DNA of 64,000 nucleotides, taken from assembly GCF_023509035.1 (NCBI RefSeq), contig NZ_CP075583.1, forward strand, positions 4,092,001 through 4,156,000, written 5' to 3'. The notes beneath the pieces are model-generated. The model saw only the letters and a program-made list of their open reading frames with translations. It did no database searches and had not been told where the DNA came from. Both the position numbers and the translations under genes were made by a program. Below are positions 18,334 to 26,078 of this stretch, piece after piece. The stretch comes from Janthinobacterium lividum (lineage in GTDB: Bacteria > Pseudomonadota > Gammaproteobacteria > Burkholderiales > Burkholderiaceae_D). How positions within the stretch are numbered: the first letter of the stretch is position 1; each line of letters starts with the position of its first letter.

Positions 18334-18708
18334 ATGTCAGTTACACAAAATTACACAATAAACATGTCGAAAGACGCCTGGATGGCCACCATCAGCGCGG
18401 TAATGACCGTCATGCGCGATTTGCGCAGGACCATCGGCGGACCACCCCCGATTCCATTTGAATTCATGGACTATCTGCAAAAAGAAATGGCCGTCAACAA
18501 TGAGGCGCTCGGCGCCTTGTCTGCCGTCAACATCCTGACCAGAGAAGACACCCGCGGCGCGCTTGAGGGCGCAATGCTGATTACGGTGTTAGACGAGTTG
18601 CACACTATGCGCAGACTCATAGTGGACGGCGCTTTCGGGGATATGAAGGGACTGGGGCGCCTGGATCGCCTGGACGCCGCCTTGCTCTTTCTGGAAAGCC
18701 CGAAATGA
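18334..18708 (+). CDS. Prophage early protein of unknown function
   Basis: A 124-residue mostly helical protein behind a strong ribosome site (GAGGAGG, seven bases before ATG). It is the first rightward gene after the divergent operator, hence early. No family is recognised. Its last codons overlap the next gene by ATGA. Confidence 0.7.
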   Translation: MSVTQNYTINMSKDAWMATISAVMTVMRDLRRTIGGPPPIPFEFMDYLQKEMAVNNEALGALSAVNILTREDTRGALEGAMLITVLDELHTMRRLIVDGAFGDMKGLGRLDRLDAALLFLESPK

Positions 18709-18971
18709 GAACGGCGAATGACACGCAAACGCTTGAATTGCCCGGCATCAAACCGCCAGCGGTGACGAAAAAGCGGGGGCGTCCGGCTCTCCATGCCGAC
18801 CCTGCCGCCCGCCAGCGCGCCTACATGGCGCGTAATGGCATTGTGCCCATGACTGTCCAGTTACCGGAAACGCTTCACGCTGAGTTCATGACCTGGCTCA
18901 CGTCGAAGGGCAAAAAACAAAGCACCGTCATCGCGCACCTGATCCGCACGCAATTGCTGAGGAAACGATAA
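18705..18971 (+). CDS. Small prophage DNA-binding-like protein (ribbon-helix-helix type)
   Basis: 88 residues. An AT-hook-like basic stretch (KKRGRPALHADPAARQR) precedes a C-terminal segment (MTVQLPETLHAEFMTWL, then STVIAHLIRTQLL) with the beta-strand-helix-helix pattern of ribbon-helix-helix proteins. Placed among early genes, it may control replication or copy number. It overlaps both neighbours by a few bases. Confidence 0.6.
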   Translation: MRTANDTQTLELPGIKPPAVTKKRGRPALHADPAARQRAYMARNGIVPMTVQLPETLHAEFMTWLTSKGKKQSTVIAHLIRTQLLRKR

Positions 18972-19240
18972 TGCCAGCCGCCGCCACGTCGTCAAAAAAC
19001 AGCCGGAAAGAGGCGCGCATCACTATCTGGCTGCTGCTGCCGCATCCGGTGCGCCGCCTGGTGCTGGCCTTCGCTGATATGCCAGACGCCCGCGCCAATG
19101 ACGAATTGACGGCCTTCACTCGCATCGAGCGCGCCCGCATCACTGCCGCGTTGCGCTCGATGATGACGCACCTGTCCGTGGCTGAGTCGTGCATGAACGA
19201 TAGCGACGTGACGACGAGCACCACGACGGTGCTGCACTGA
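18971..19240 (+). CDS. Small prophage protein of unknown function
   Basis: 89 residues beginning at an ATG that overlaps the previous stop (TAATG). It has a basic N-terminus and a central helix-forming region (FTRIERARITAALRSMMTHL). No family is recognised. It sits immediately ahead of rep and overlaps it, so an accessory replication role is possible but unproven. Confidence 0.6.
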   Translation: MPAAATSSKNSRKEARITIWLLLPHPVRRLVLAFADMPDARANDELTAFTRIERARITAALRSMMTHLSVAESCMNDSDVTTSTTTVLH

Positions 19241-21243
19241 TGCCGACCATTCAGCAAGAAAACGGTATCCGTAGCGTCAAGGGCTTGCCCCTGCGCTGGG
19301 GTATCCCTGCCTACCGGGAACTGAATGCGGCGCAAGCTGGCGCCGTGGGCGCCATGCCTGAGAGCTACAAGCGCCTGTCGGCCATGCTGGACGAGGTGAC
19401 GGCCTGCCCGCTGCCGCTGGACAGCACGGAAGCCCAGTTGTGCATGCTGGCTGAGCGGTGCGCGTCCGAGTGCATGAATGTCGCCCTGGAAGTGCACGAG
19501 GCCGCCGCCATGCGCCAGTCCGTGGAACTGATCGTCCGCATGTACGACATGGAGCCGGCGAAGATCAAGGATGACCGCCAGGCCGTGCTGCGCTACATGG
19601 ATGCCGTCTGGTGGCGCCGTAACCTGCGCACGGTGCATGGCCGCGCTAGGGAACATGCCGCAATGCGCCTGGGCTTCGTGTCGGGCCGCAAGGGCAAGTA
19701 CGTCAGCGACGAGACAGCGAAAAGCAGGGTAGGGCAGCGCCGCCGCAATAAAAAGGTGCTGGAAAACACCACACTGGAAAACGTCGAAACGGGCCAGAAA
19801 TTCGCCCTGGACGAGCTGGCCAGCAAGAGCACGTCGAACCCGGTGCTACGCCGGGGCGAACTGATGCTGCGCATGGACGGCGTGGACGAAATAGCCATTG
19901 AGATGGGGCACGTCGGCCTGTTCGTCACGCTGACGGCGCCATCTGCCTACCATGCCGTGCTGGAAAAGACCGATACGCCGAACCCCCGATATAACGGCGC
20001 CACGCCACGCGAGACGCAGCAATACCTGCGTGACGTGTGGGCGTTGACGCGGACGAAGAACGGGCACGACGGCCTATCCCCGTATGGCTTTCGTGTCGCT
20101 GAGCCGCATCACGACGGCTGCACGCACTGGCACATGGTCGTGTTCATGCCGAAGGAAGACATAGAGCCGTTCAAGAAAAATCTGTGCCACTACGCGCTAC
20201 TGGAAGACGGAAACGAGCCAGGCGCGCAAGAGCGCCGCGTCACCTTCACAGAAATGGATCCGAATGAAGGCAGCGCCGCCGCCTACATGATGAAGTACAT
20301 CGGCAAGAACATCGGCGACGGCGAAATCAAGGAAGACAAGAATGGGCGCGACATTATCACCAAGGAAATGCGCGTTGATGCCTGGGCGGGCGTGTGGGGT
20401 ATCCGCCAATTCCAGGCGTTCGGCCAGCCACCAGTTACCGGATACCGCGAGTTCCGCCGCGTAGACGAGGCCGTCATCGTTGACGCGCCTGAACACGTCC
20501 GTGCGGCCTGGCTGTCCTGCAACCGCGTCGATTTGGTGGACGAGGAAACGGGCGAGATAGCCGGACAGCAGAAATGTAGCTGGGCGGCCTATATCCGGGC
20601 GCAAGGCGGCGTCAACGTGGGCAGGCATTACCGTATAGCCGTCACTACCGAATTGCGCATCGTGGCGGGCCGCTACGGCATGCAGGACAGGGATTGCCCG
20701 ACAGGGATGCACTGCAAGAGCATGCCAGCCGTGAATTACGCATCGACCCGCTACACCTGGCGCCGCTCGGGGGTGGCTTTTGACGTGGCCGTGTGCCGTC
20801 CTTGGAGTCCTGTCAATAACTGTACGCCCGCCAGGGACGTGAAGTGGGAACAGGACGCGCCGGGGCCGCTTCCGGTAGAGCCACCAGACGATTCCGCATG
20901 GTGGGGCAATGCGGACTTTGACGTATTTGACCACCCAGATTATCAGGAATTCATGACTAGCCCGGAGGAGAGGGCGGCAGGCATTGAGTCTCAGGCGCGG
21001 GCGCTGAGCGCTTGCGGCAGGCATGAGGCCGCATACCCGCGCTTTTATAAGAAACAGGAAAAAAAAGGATCAATGGTGACGAATATCGAGGACGGCGAGT
21101 GGGAAAAAGATCAAAAAATCGAGCGCGAGGCCGTCGCGCTGTACAGGCAGTACGGGTTTTTCTTGCCAGGCCCGGCGAAAGAGTTTTTTCGCAAACTGGC
21201 AATTCATCTTAATTGGCAAGAACTTATGAAAGTGACGAAATGA
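19240..21243 (+). CDS. GpA-family rolling-circle replication initiator
   Basis: A 667-residue phage replication endonuclease of the GPA family, which nicks the plus origin and becomes covalently attached to the 5' end. The metal-binding HUH motif is His296-Trp-His298 in DGCTHWHMVVF. The paired catalytic tyrosines are Tyr349 and Tyr353 in AAYMMKYIGKN, the YxxxY arrangement of superfamily I initiators such as P2 gpA and PM2 P12. Overlaps (TGATG) on the 5' side and ATGA on the 3' side tie it into the early operon. Confidence 0.88.
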   Translation: MPTIQQENGIRSVKGLPLRWGIPAYRELNAAQAGAVGAMPESYKRLSAMLDEVTACPLPLDSTEAQLCMLAERCASECMNVALEVHEAAAMRQSVELIVRMYDMEPAKIKDDRQAVLRYMDAVWWRRNLRTVHGRAREHAAMRLGFVSGRKGKYVSDETAKSRVGQRRRNKKVLENTTLENVETGQKFALDELASKSTSNPVLRRGELMLRMDGVDEIAIEMGHVGLFVTLTAPSAYHAVLEKTDTPNPRYNGATPRETQQYLRDVWALTRTKNGHDGLSPYGFRVAEPHHDGCTHWHMVVFMPKEDIEPFKKNLCHYALLEDGNEPGAQERRVTFTEMDPNEGSAAAYMMKYIGKNIGDGEIKEDKNGRDIITKEMRVDAWAGVWGIRQFQAFGQPPVTGYREFRRVDEAVIVDAPEHVRAAWLSCNRVDLVDEETGEIAGQQKCSWAAYIRAQGGVNVGRHYRIAVTTELRIVAGRYGMQDRDCPTGMHCKSMPAVNYASTRYTWRRSGVAFDVAVCRPWSPVNNCTPARDVKWEQDAPGPLPVEPPDDSAWWGNADFDVFDHPDYQEFMTSPEERAAGIESQARALSACGRHEAAYPRFYKKQEKKGSMVTNIEDGEWEKDQKIEREAVALYRQYGFFLPGPAKEFFRKLAIHLNWQELMKVTK

Positions 21244-21407
21244 TGCAATTCACTCAATATCAATCGGTGCAGGTCGTTGATGAAACGCTCGAGCGCCACG
21301 GCCAAGTCGGCAGCTATATCGGCATGGACGGCACGGACTACAACCTGAAATTCGATGACGGCGTTATCGAGTCCTTCGAAATCAATTCCATCAAAGGCCT
21401 GTTCTAA
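21240..21407 (+). CDS. Small prophage protein of unknown function
   Basis: 55 residues starting at ATG 21240, which overlaps the rep stop as ATGA. The sequence (GSYIGMDGTDYNLKFDDGVI) suggests a small beta-barrel or SH3-like fold, but no family is recognised. Start and spacing fit the tight coupling of the element. Confidence 0.6.
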   Translation: MMQFTQYQSVQVVDETLERHGQVGSYIGMDGTDYNLKFDDGVIESFEINSIKGLF

Positions 21408-21409
21408 CC

Positions 21410-21694
21410 ATGGCGACCGCTAAACAAAACCTCGGCAAGATGCCTTGCCCCCACTGTGGCGACCCGGTTGCGGTCTTTAAATCCAGCACCGGGAAGCTCA
21501 GTTACAAATGCCAGGACGCCGACTGTGAAGCGTCCTGTTTTGCCGAAGCGCACAGCGGTGTGGCCCGCAAGTGGCTGGCACTGCTGCCACAGCGGGCGCC
21601 TGAGGCCGCGCCAGCGCCTGTCCCTGCGCCTGAGGTCATCGCGCCACAGAAAACGCCGCCTAAGGCCGGTGGTTTCACACTGGGAGGCCTGTAA
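21410..21694 (+). CDS. Zinc-ribbon protein of the prophage
   Basis: 94 residues. Cysteines at 13 and 16 (PCPHCG) and at 34, 39 and 43 (KCQDADCEASC) form a zinc-ribbon-like module, followed by a proline/alanine-rich tail (APAPVPAPEV) and an acidic-free end. Small zinc-ribbon proteins in phage replication modules often bind nucleic acid or regulate transcription. The role here is not established. Confidence 0.6.
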   Translation: MATAKQNLGKMPCPHCGDPVAVFKSSTGKLSYKCQDADCEASCFAEAHSGVARKWLALLPQRAPEAAPAPVPAPEVIAPQKTPPKAGGFTLGGL

Positions 21695-22140
21695 TGAGCG
21701 CGCTTGAGGCAATGGCCGCTGGCGCGGAAGCGCTGGACGACGAGGCGGCAGCGCAGGCGCCCGAAGCGGTGCTGGCCGCGCAGCAGGATGCGCTGATGGT
21801 CGACCAGGTCAGCCAGACGGAAGCGCAGCTTGGAATGATTATGGAACTGGCGCTGCCGGTGCTGGGCAATTTCTTCCCGTCCCTGCTGGACGTATACACG
21901 CCGCCCGCCCGCCAGGCGGTGGCCGGTTCGCTGGCGCCCGTGCTGGAAAAGTACGGTATCAACCTGGCTGAGTGGGGCACGGCGTACAAGGCAGAAATCG
22001 GCGCCCTGATGGTGTGCGGCCCGATTGCCTACGCCACGGTGAAGGCGATCAAGTCCGACATCGCGGCGCGCGCGCCTAAGGACGATGGCCTAAGGCAGCA
22101 GGAACAGCCCCACGCGCTGCCCGTTGAAACGGTGGCCTAA
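21694..22140 (+). CDS. Prophage protein, possible virion membrane component
   Basis: 148 residues, starting in a TAATG overlap. The N-terminus is alanine-rich and acidic. The middle has moderately hydrophobic helices (MIMELALPVLGNFFPSLLDV and LMVCGPIAYATVKAI). Its place between the zinc-ribbon gene and the packaging ATPase suggests a morphogenesis or membrane role, but no homologue is recognised. Confidence 0.6.
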   Translation: MSALEAMAAGAEALDDEAAAQAPEAVLAAQQDALMVDQVSQTEAQLGMIMELALPVLGNFFPSLLDVYTPPARQAVAGSLAPVLEKYGINLAEWGTAYKAEIGALMVCGPIAYATVKAIKSDIAARAPKDDGLRQQEQPHALPVETVA

Positions 22141-22144
22141 GGCG

Positions 22145-22765
22145 ATGAAGACAGACCAATCGAATGACGCAAGCGTCATCGCCGTGATCGGCGCCACCGG
22201 GTCGGGGAAGGGCGTGTACATCAAGAATTATGCCCTGCGCGACCCGGTGGATAAGCGCCTGGTCGTGTGGGACTACATGCGCGAGTATGCGCCTCTGGTG
22301 GGCACGTCAAGCGACCGCCTGTCGGACACGATACGCGGCATGGGCGCAAAGGCGTTCCGCCTGGCATTCACGCCGTCCTATGAAGACAAGTTGCGGGCAA
22401 AGCAGTTTGACGCCTTCTGCCGTGCTGCCGTTGAGGCTGGCAACCTTAGGCTGCTGGTAGAAGAACTGGCGTTCGTGACCAAGGCCACGCACGCGCCGGC
22501 AGGCTGGAAGATGGCGACCAGCATCGGGCGTCACAAGGGCCTGAGGCTGATCGGCGCCAGCCAGCGGCCCGCCCAGGTGGACAAAGCTTTCTGGTCGAAC
22601 TGCACGGAAATCCATTGCGGCTTCCTGAACTACGAAGACGACCAGAAAGTGATGGCAAAGGCGCTGCAAGTGTCGATAGCTGAAATCCAGTCCCTTAAAC
22701 CGTTGGAATATATCCACAGAAACGTGCGAACGAAAGAAAATGTTCGTGGATTTGTGAAGTTTTGA
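22145..22765 (+). CDS. Packaging ATPase (FtsK/HerA-like, PM2 P9 type)
   Basis: A 206-residue P-loop NTPase. Walker A is GATGSGKG at residues 16-23. A Walker B-like LLVEEL lies near residue 104, and a sensor-like segment is RLIGASQRPAQVDKAFW. Compact ATPases of this A32/FtsK-HerA class package DNA in tailless, membrane-containing phages. The start at 22145 is preferred over an in-frame TTG at 22124. It ends 6 bases before a terminator hairpin, so it closes the early block. Confidence 0.8.
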   Translation: MKTDQSNDASVIAVIGATGSGKGVYIKNYALRDPVDKRLVVWDYMREYAPLVGTSSDRLSDTIRGMGAKAFRLAFTPSYEDKLRAKQFDAFCRAAVEAGNLRLLVEELAFVTKATHAPAGWKMATSIGRHKGLRLIGASQRPAQVDKAFWSNCTEIHCGFLNYEDDQKVMAKALQVSIAEIQSLKPLEYIHRNVRTKENVRGFVKF

Positions 22766-22770
22766 CAGGT

Positions 22771-22801
22771 GCCTAAGGCGACCGCCTAAGGCCCGTTTTT
22801 T
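22771..22801 (+). terminator. Rho-independent terminator after the ATPase gene
   Basis: Two copies of GCCTAAGGC (22771-22779 and 22784-22792) pair with a single A-A mismatch around a GACC loop, followed by CCGTTTTTT. It would end transcripts from the early operon. Confidence 0.7.
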
Positions 22802-22827
22802 GCCTTTGGAAATGGAAAAAAACACTA

Positions 22828-22859
22828 TGAGGACTGCGAACAACAGTTCTCATTTTTTT
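22828..22859 (+). terminator. Second terminator or attenuator ahead of the capsid operon
   Basis: TGAGGACTG (22828-22836) pairs with CAGTTCTCA (22844-22852), one G-U pair, seven-base loop, then seven T. It stands only 20 bases before the first late gene, so late transcription must begin in between or read through. Confidence 0.6.
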
Positions 22860-22879
22860 ACCAATTTTCTGAGGAAATC

Positions 22880-23035
22880 ATGACTCAATCCGAAATGACC
22901 AAGCTGGCGATGGCGCTGGGCATCCTGTACGGGGTGTACAAATTCGTGCCAAACCAGCTGGCTAAAGCTGCTGCCCTGGGCGTTGCTGGCGTGATCCTCG
23001 CCAAGCGCACGCCTATCCTCAAAGACGTGATCTAA
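22880..23035 (+). CDS. Small prophage membrane protein
   Basis: 51 residues with GAGGAAATC before the ATG. An N-terminal helix (LAMALGILYGVYKFV) and a central hydrophobic stretch (AAALGVAGVILA) suggest a virion membrane peptide. It is the first gene of the late block, 10 bases before the major capsid gene. Similar short membrane proteins are abundant in PM2 virions. Confidence 0.65.
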   Translation: MTQSEMTKLAMALGILYGVYKFVPNQLAKAAALGVAGVILAKRTPILKDVI

Positions 23036-23045
23036 GGGGCGCGCC

Positions 23046-23871
23046 ATGGGCTTACGCTTGAAATGCCTCCCCTTCAATAACGTCGTCAACAACGGCGTCG
23101 CCACACTCGATCTGTCGTCACTGCTGGGCACGACCATTGAGCGCATCGCCCTGCAGCTTGGCGGTACGGCGCTGACGAAAGCCATGCTGACCAGTATCCA
23201 GCTGAAGGCGAACGGCAAAATCATTTACGACACGTCCGGCTCCCGCCGCGATACCTGCATGCAGTACCGTGGCATCACGGCCAATGCGGGCTTCCTGGTG
23301 CTGGACTTCAGCGAAATCCGCAGCAAGACCGAACTCGGCCAGTCGCTGGGCTCGCTCGATACGACCATGGGCGTGACCAGTCTGAAGCTAGAAGTGACCA
23401 TTGCGGGCGCCACGGCGCCGACGCTGCAAGGCTGGGCGGAAGTTGACCGGCCCCAGGTCGATGCGGCGCAGTCGTCTACCCGTGGCCTGATCGCCCGCGT
23501 GCACAGTTCGAACCAGACAATCGGCGGCTCGGGCCAGTTCTCGCTGGCCGTGCCGCACTTCGCTGTGGCTGAGGGCGGCTCGATCTACAAGCGGATCGCC
23601 ATCTTCTCGGCCAACATGACCGGCTTGTTGATCAAGAAAAAACGGCGTCGTGGTCGAGGAAAACATCAAGGTCTTGAACGACTACCAGCAGCAGGAATAC
23701 CGCAAGGTGCCGCAAGCTGGCCTGTACATGATGGATTTCATCACCGATGACAATCAAAGCCAGGCACTGAATACCCGTGACGCGCAGACCATGGAAATCC
23801 TCGGCACGTTCTCGGCCGGCGAAACCATCGTCATTGAAGTCGAAGTGCTGGAACCGTTGAGCGTTTTCTAA
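23046..23871 (+). pseudogene. Double-jelly-roll major capsid protein (PM2 P2-like), split by an A6 frameshift
   Basis: The 5' frame encodes the first barrel (LSSLLGTTIERIALQLGG, then LTSIQLKANGKIIYDT). The 3' frame, from about 23650, encodes the end of the second barrel (VVVEENIKVLNDYQQQEYRK, then AGLYMMDFITDDNQSQAL). They join if one A is removed from the A6 run at about 23637-23642, giving GLLIKKNGVVVEEN. The restored protein is about 274 residues; PM2 P2 is 269 and shows the same order of landmarks (a YRIAAIHI-like strand, an EQYGK-like segment, then a YTIDFM-like strand). Either the prophage is defective or the run is mis-assembled. Confidence 0.8.
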
Positions 23872-23880
23872 GGGGGCGTC

Positions 23881-24129
23881 ATGGATGAAAGCACAAGCGC
23901 GTGGCTTGCCGCTCGCGCCGGTTTCGCCCTTGATACGTGGGTGGATCGCCAGCTTGGCGGCGGTCAAACCCTGTACAACAGCGGCCAGACCTACGGGCAG
24001 GACGAATTCGGCAACGTCTACGTGCTGGGCCAGCCGAACATGCCTACCCGCGTCACCAGCACGCCGCAAATGAACCCGCTGTTCCTGCTGTTGTTGGTCG
24101 GCGCGGTCATCTTCGTGGCGTCGAAATAA
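23881..24129 (+). CDS. Prophage membrane protein with C-terminal TM
   Basis: 82 residues. The N-terminal soluble part (ARAGFALDTWVDRQLGGGQ) is followed by one membrane helix at residues 63-80 (MNPLFLLLLVGAVIFVA). This design, a soluble head anchored by a C-terminal helix, fits internal membrane proteins of icosahedral membrane phages. The stop overlaps the next start as TAATG. Confidence 0.65.
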   Translation: MDESTSAWLAARAGFALDTWVDRQLGGGQTLYNSGQTYGQDEFGNVYVLGQPNMPTRVTSTPQMNPLFLLLLVGAVIFVASK

Positions 24130-24401
24130 TGGCGGGCATGCCTGTATCCGATCCGTACTCAGCGGCGTTTGGCGCCGCCGCTGGCGTGGCCACCAAGGCG
24201 CTGGACGACAAGACGAACCAGACCAGTTCCACCAGTTCCAGCTTCGGATATGACGGGTCGGGCTGGGTCGTCAACACCGGCAGCGGCTCGGCCACCAATT
24301 CACAGTCGCGCTCCGAACTGGGCAACCTGATGAGCATGCTGAGTAATCCCCTGGTGCTGGGCGCGATCTGCGTCGGCATTTACCTGTGGACGAAGCGATG
24401 A
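24129..24401 (+). CDS. Prophage membrane protein, Ser/Thr-rich with C-terminal TM
   Basis: 90 residues. A Ser/Thr-rich central region (NQTSSTSSSFGYDGSGW) precedes a C-terminal helix (PLVLGAICVGIYLWTKR). It is coupled to both neighbours (TAATG before, ATGA after). Probably a virion membrane component; no specific homologue is recognised. Confidence 0.65.
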   Translation: MAGMPVSDPYSAAFGAAAGVATKALDDKTNQTSSTSSSFGYDGSGWVVNTGSGSATNSQSRSELGNLMSMLSNPLVLGAICVGIYLWTKR

Positions 24402-24790
24402 ACTTCTGCCCCGTCCCGATGGATGAGGCGCGCCAGATAGTGGCGCGCATGGTCGGGGTTGCTAAGTGGGATTGGTCGTCGGCCCTGTGCGGGGCCGACG
24501 ACTTTATCAATGGCGGAACCATGTACGCCGCGCTCGATCCGGACGGCACGCCAATAGTAGTTGTGGTGGTTGAGCAGGTGCAGCAGGAACACGGCCGCGA
24601 ACTGGTCATACGCGTGGCGCACCAGCTGGTGCGCGGGCGTGACTTGGTGGGCGAAGTGCTGCCGGAAATTGAGCGTGTGTTCGGCGCGGGCTGTGACGCG
24701 GTGGTGATCTACACGAAGCGGGCAGGACTCGTGCGCAAGCTGCAAGGCGCCGGATATGGCGAGGCGGCAAAAATCATGCGGAAAAAAATT
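24398..24790 (+). CDS. GNAT-like prophage protein (fused to the next ORF by an A7 run)
   Basis: About 131 residues from ATG 24398. The C-terminal segment RKLQGAGYGEAAKIMRKKI resembles the last motif of GNAT acetyltransferases, and VVVVVVEQVQQ could be the central strand. In the sequence as given the frame continues without a stop into the next protein. Removing one A from the A7 run (24782-24788) creates a stop in ATGA, the same overlap used across this element. I therefore read it as a separate gene; the biochemical role is uncertain. Confidence 0.55.
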
Positions 24791-25363
24791 ATGAATATTC
24801 GTGAATTTCGACACAAGGTACTGTACGGTCCGATCTGCCGTATCGGTGGCGACAAGAAGCAAACGACGCAAACGTCGTCGGCAGTGACGGATAGCCGCTC
24901 CATCGTGACCAACACGCTGGACGGCGGCGCCATCGCTGGGGCGCTCGATATGGGCAAGGCCGCCATCACAGGCAGCACGGCAAACACCGGGAAGGCGCTG
25001 GACTACGGCGATAGCCTGTTCACGACCGCATCCGGGGCCGTGGCGAAGACGGCAGACAGCGCCATGACGCGGTATGCAGATCTGTTTGACCAGTCGATGA
25101 CGGCAGTGACCAGCGGCGCGAAGGACTCGCAGAAAACCTATGAAAACCTGTTCGATAAGTCGCTGGGCTTCGTGGAAAACTCGCAAAAAAACCTGACCAC
25201 CGCTTACGACAAGGCGCAATCGGCGCAGTCGGCGGCCATGGGCCAGTTGCAGGGCGCGTACGCCGATGCAAAGGGTACATCCGACTCACAAAAGCAAGTC
25301 ATCATCGGCGTGCTGGTCGTTGCTGGCCTGCTGGTTATGGCTCCTGTTCTGGCGAAGGCATAG
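24791..25363 (+). CDS. Prophage structural/membrane protein with C-terminal TM
   Basis: 190 residues from ATG 24791 (MNIREFRHKVLYGPICRIGG). A long Ala/Ser/Thr-rich helical region has repeats around DKSLGFVENSQKNL and YDKAQSAQSAAMGQ. It ends in a membrane helix (VIIGVLVVAGLLVMAPVLA). Probably a membrane-anchored virion or DNA-delivery protein. It is in frame with the GNAT-like gene upstream, but that continuity looks like a homopolymer artefact. Confidence 0.6.
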   Translation: MNIREFRHKVLYGPICRIGGDKKQTTQTSSAVTDSRSIVTNTLDGGAIAGALDMGKAAITGSTANTGKALDYGDSLFTTASGAVAKTADSAMTRYADLFDQSMTAVTSGAKDSQKTYENLFDKSLGFVENSQKNLTTAYDKAQSAQSAAMGQLQGAYADAKGTSDSQKQVIIGVLVVAGLLVMAPVLAKA

Positions 25364-25364
25364 C

Positions 25365-26078
25365 ATGCAATACGACTTCAATTTACCGCCAGGCGGCGCC
25401 CTGAATCTGGACGTGAAGGGGAAATTCTTCAAGTATCGCAGTGGTACTGGCCCTATTCGCGTGCGCGCATCGAACGGTGGCTACGTTGATCTGCTGCCAG
25501 GGCAAGGCGTATGGAGCTTAAATTACGACAGCCTGACGGTGCAGGACCGGAGCGGCGCACAAAACGCGGGCGTGCTGATCGCTGGCGACTTCGATTTTCA
25601 TGACGACCGCATTACCGGAACCGTGGACGTTGTGGACGGTGGGCGCACGCGGACGCTGGCCGGTATCGCTTTCGGGGCAAGCGCCTATCAGGCAGCAGTA
25701 GCTGGGCAGATGGGGGCAATTCAGATTTGGAACGGCTCAACAACGAAAATCATTATCGTCGGCCAATTGGCGTTTTCTTCCGCATCGGCCCAGCAGGGCG
25801 CTGTGTACGTGAGTGGAACGCAGTTGCTGAACATGTCAGCAACGCAGCCGACGAACAAAAAATACGGCGGCGGGGCCAGTGTGGCGCAACTGCGCCAGGA
25901 TGCGCACGTGGCTGTCCCTGTAGGCGGCGTCATCACCAATCTGTCCAACAATGTCCCTTACAAGTTTACGGAACCGGTGCTGTTGCCCCCTTTGTCCGGA
26001 TTGCTGGTCAACTTGAGCGCGCTGAATGCAGACATTGCGGTGGCGTTCGAATATTTTGAAGAAACGATAGGCGCCTGA
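25365..26078 (+). CDS. Prophage beta-rich structural protein, candidate vertex/spike
   Basis: 237 residues, strand-rich throughout (IRVRASNGGYVDLLPGQGVW, then SLTVQDRSGAQNAGVLIAGD). It has no signal peptide or membrane helix. Its position after the capsid and membrane genes and its beta-sandwich-like composition suggest a vertex, penton or spike component, the role of P1 in PM2. No sequence match to P1 can be claimed by eye. It overlaps the transglycosylase gene by one base. Confidence 0.55.
   Translation: MQYDFNLPPGGALNLDVKGKFFKYRSGTGPIRVRASNGGYVDLLPGQGVWSLNYDSLTVQDRSGAQNAGVLIAGDFDFHDDRITGTVDVVDGGRTRTLAGIAFGASAYQAAVAGQMGAIQIWNGSTTKIIIVGQLAFSSASAQQGAVYVSGTQLLNMSATQPTNKKYGGGASVAQLRQDAHVAVPVGGVITNLSNNVPYKFTEPVLLPPLSGLLVNLSALNADIAVAFEYFEETIGA

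Noticed and set aside
19240..21243. P2-like tailed prophage, because the Rep is GpA-like.
   Set aside because: No tail, portal, terminase or baseplate gene follows; GpA-type initiators also occur in corticoviruses.
17272..24788. Programmed ribosomal frameshifting at the A6-A7 runs.
   Set aside because: The needed shifts are +1, not the usual -1 of A-AAA-AAC slippery sites, and one of the affected genes is an ordinary XRE regulator with no reason for recoding. Assembly error or mutation is simpler.
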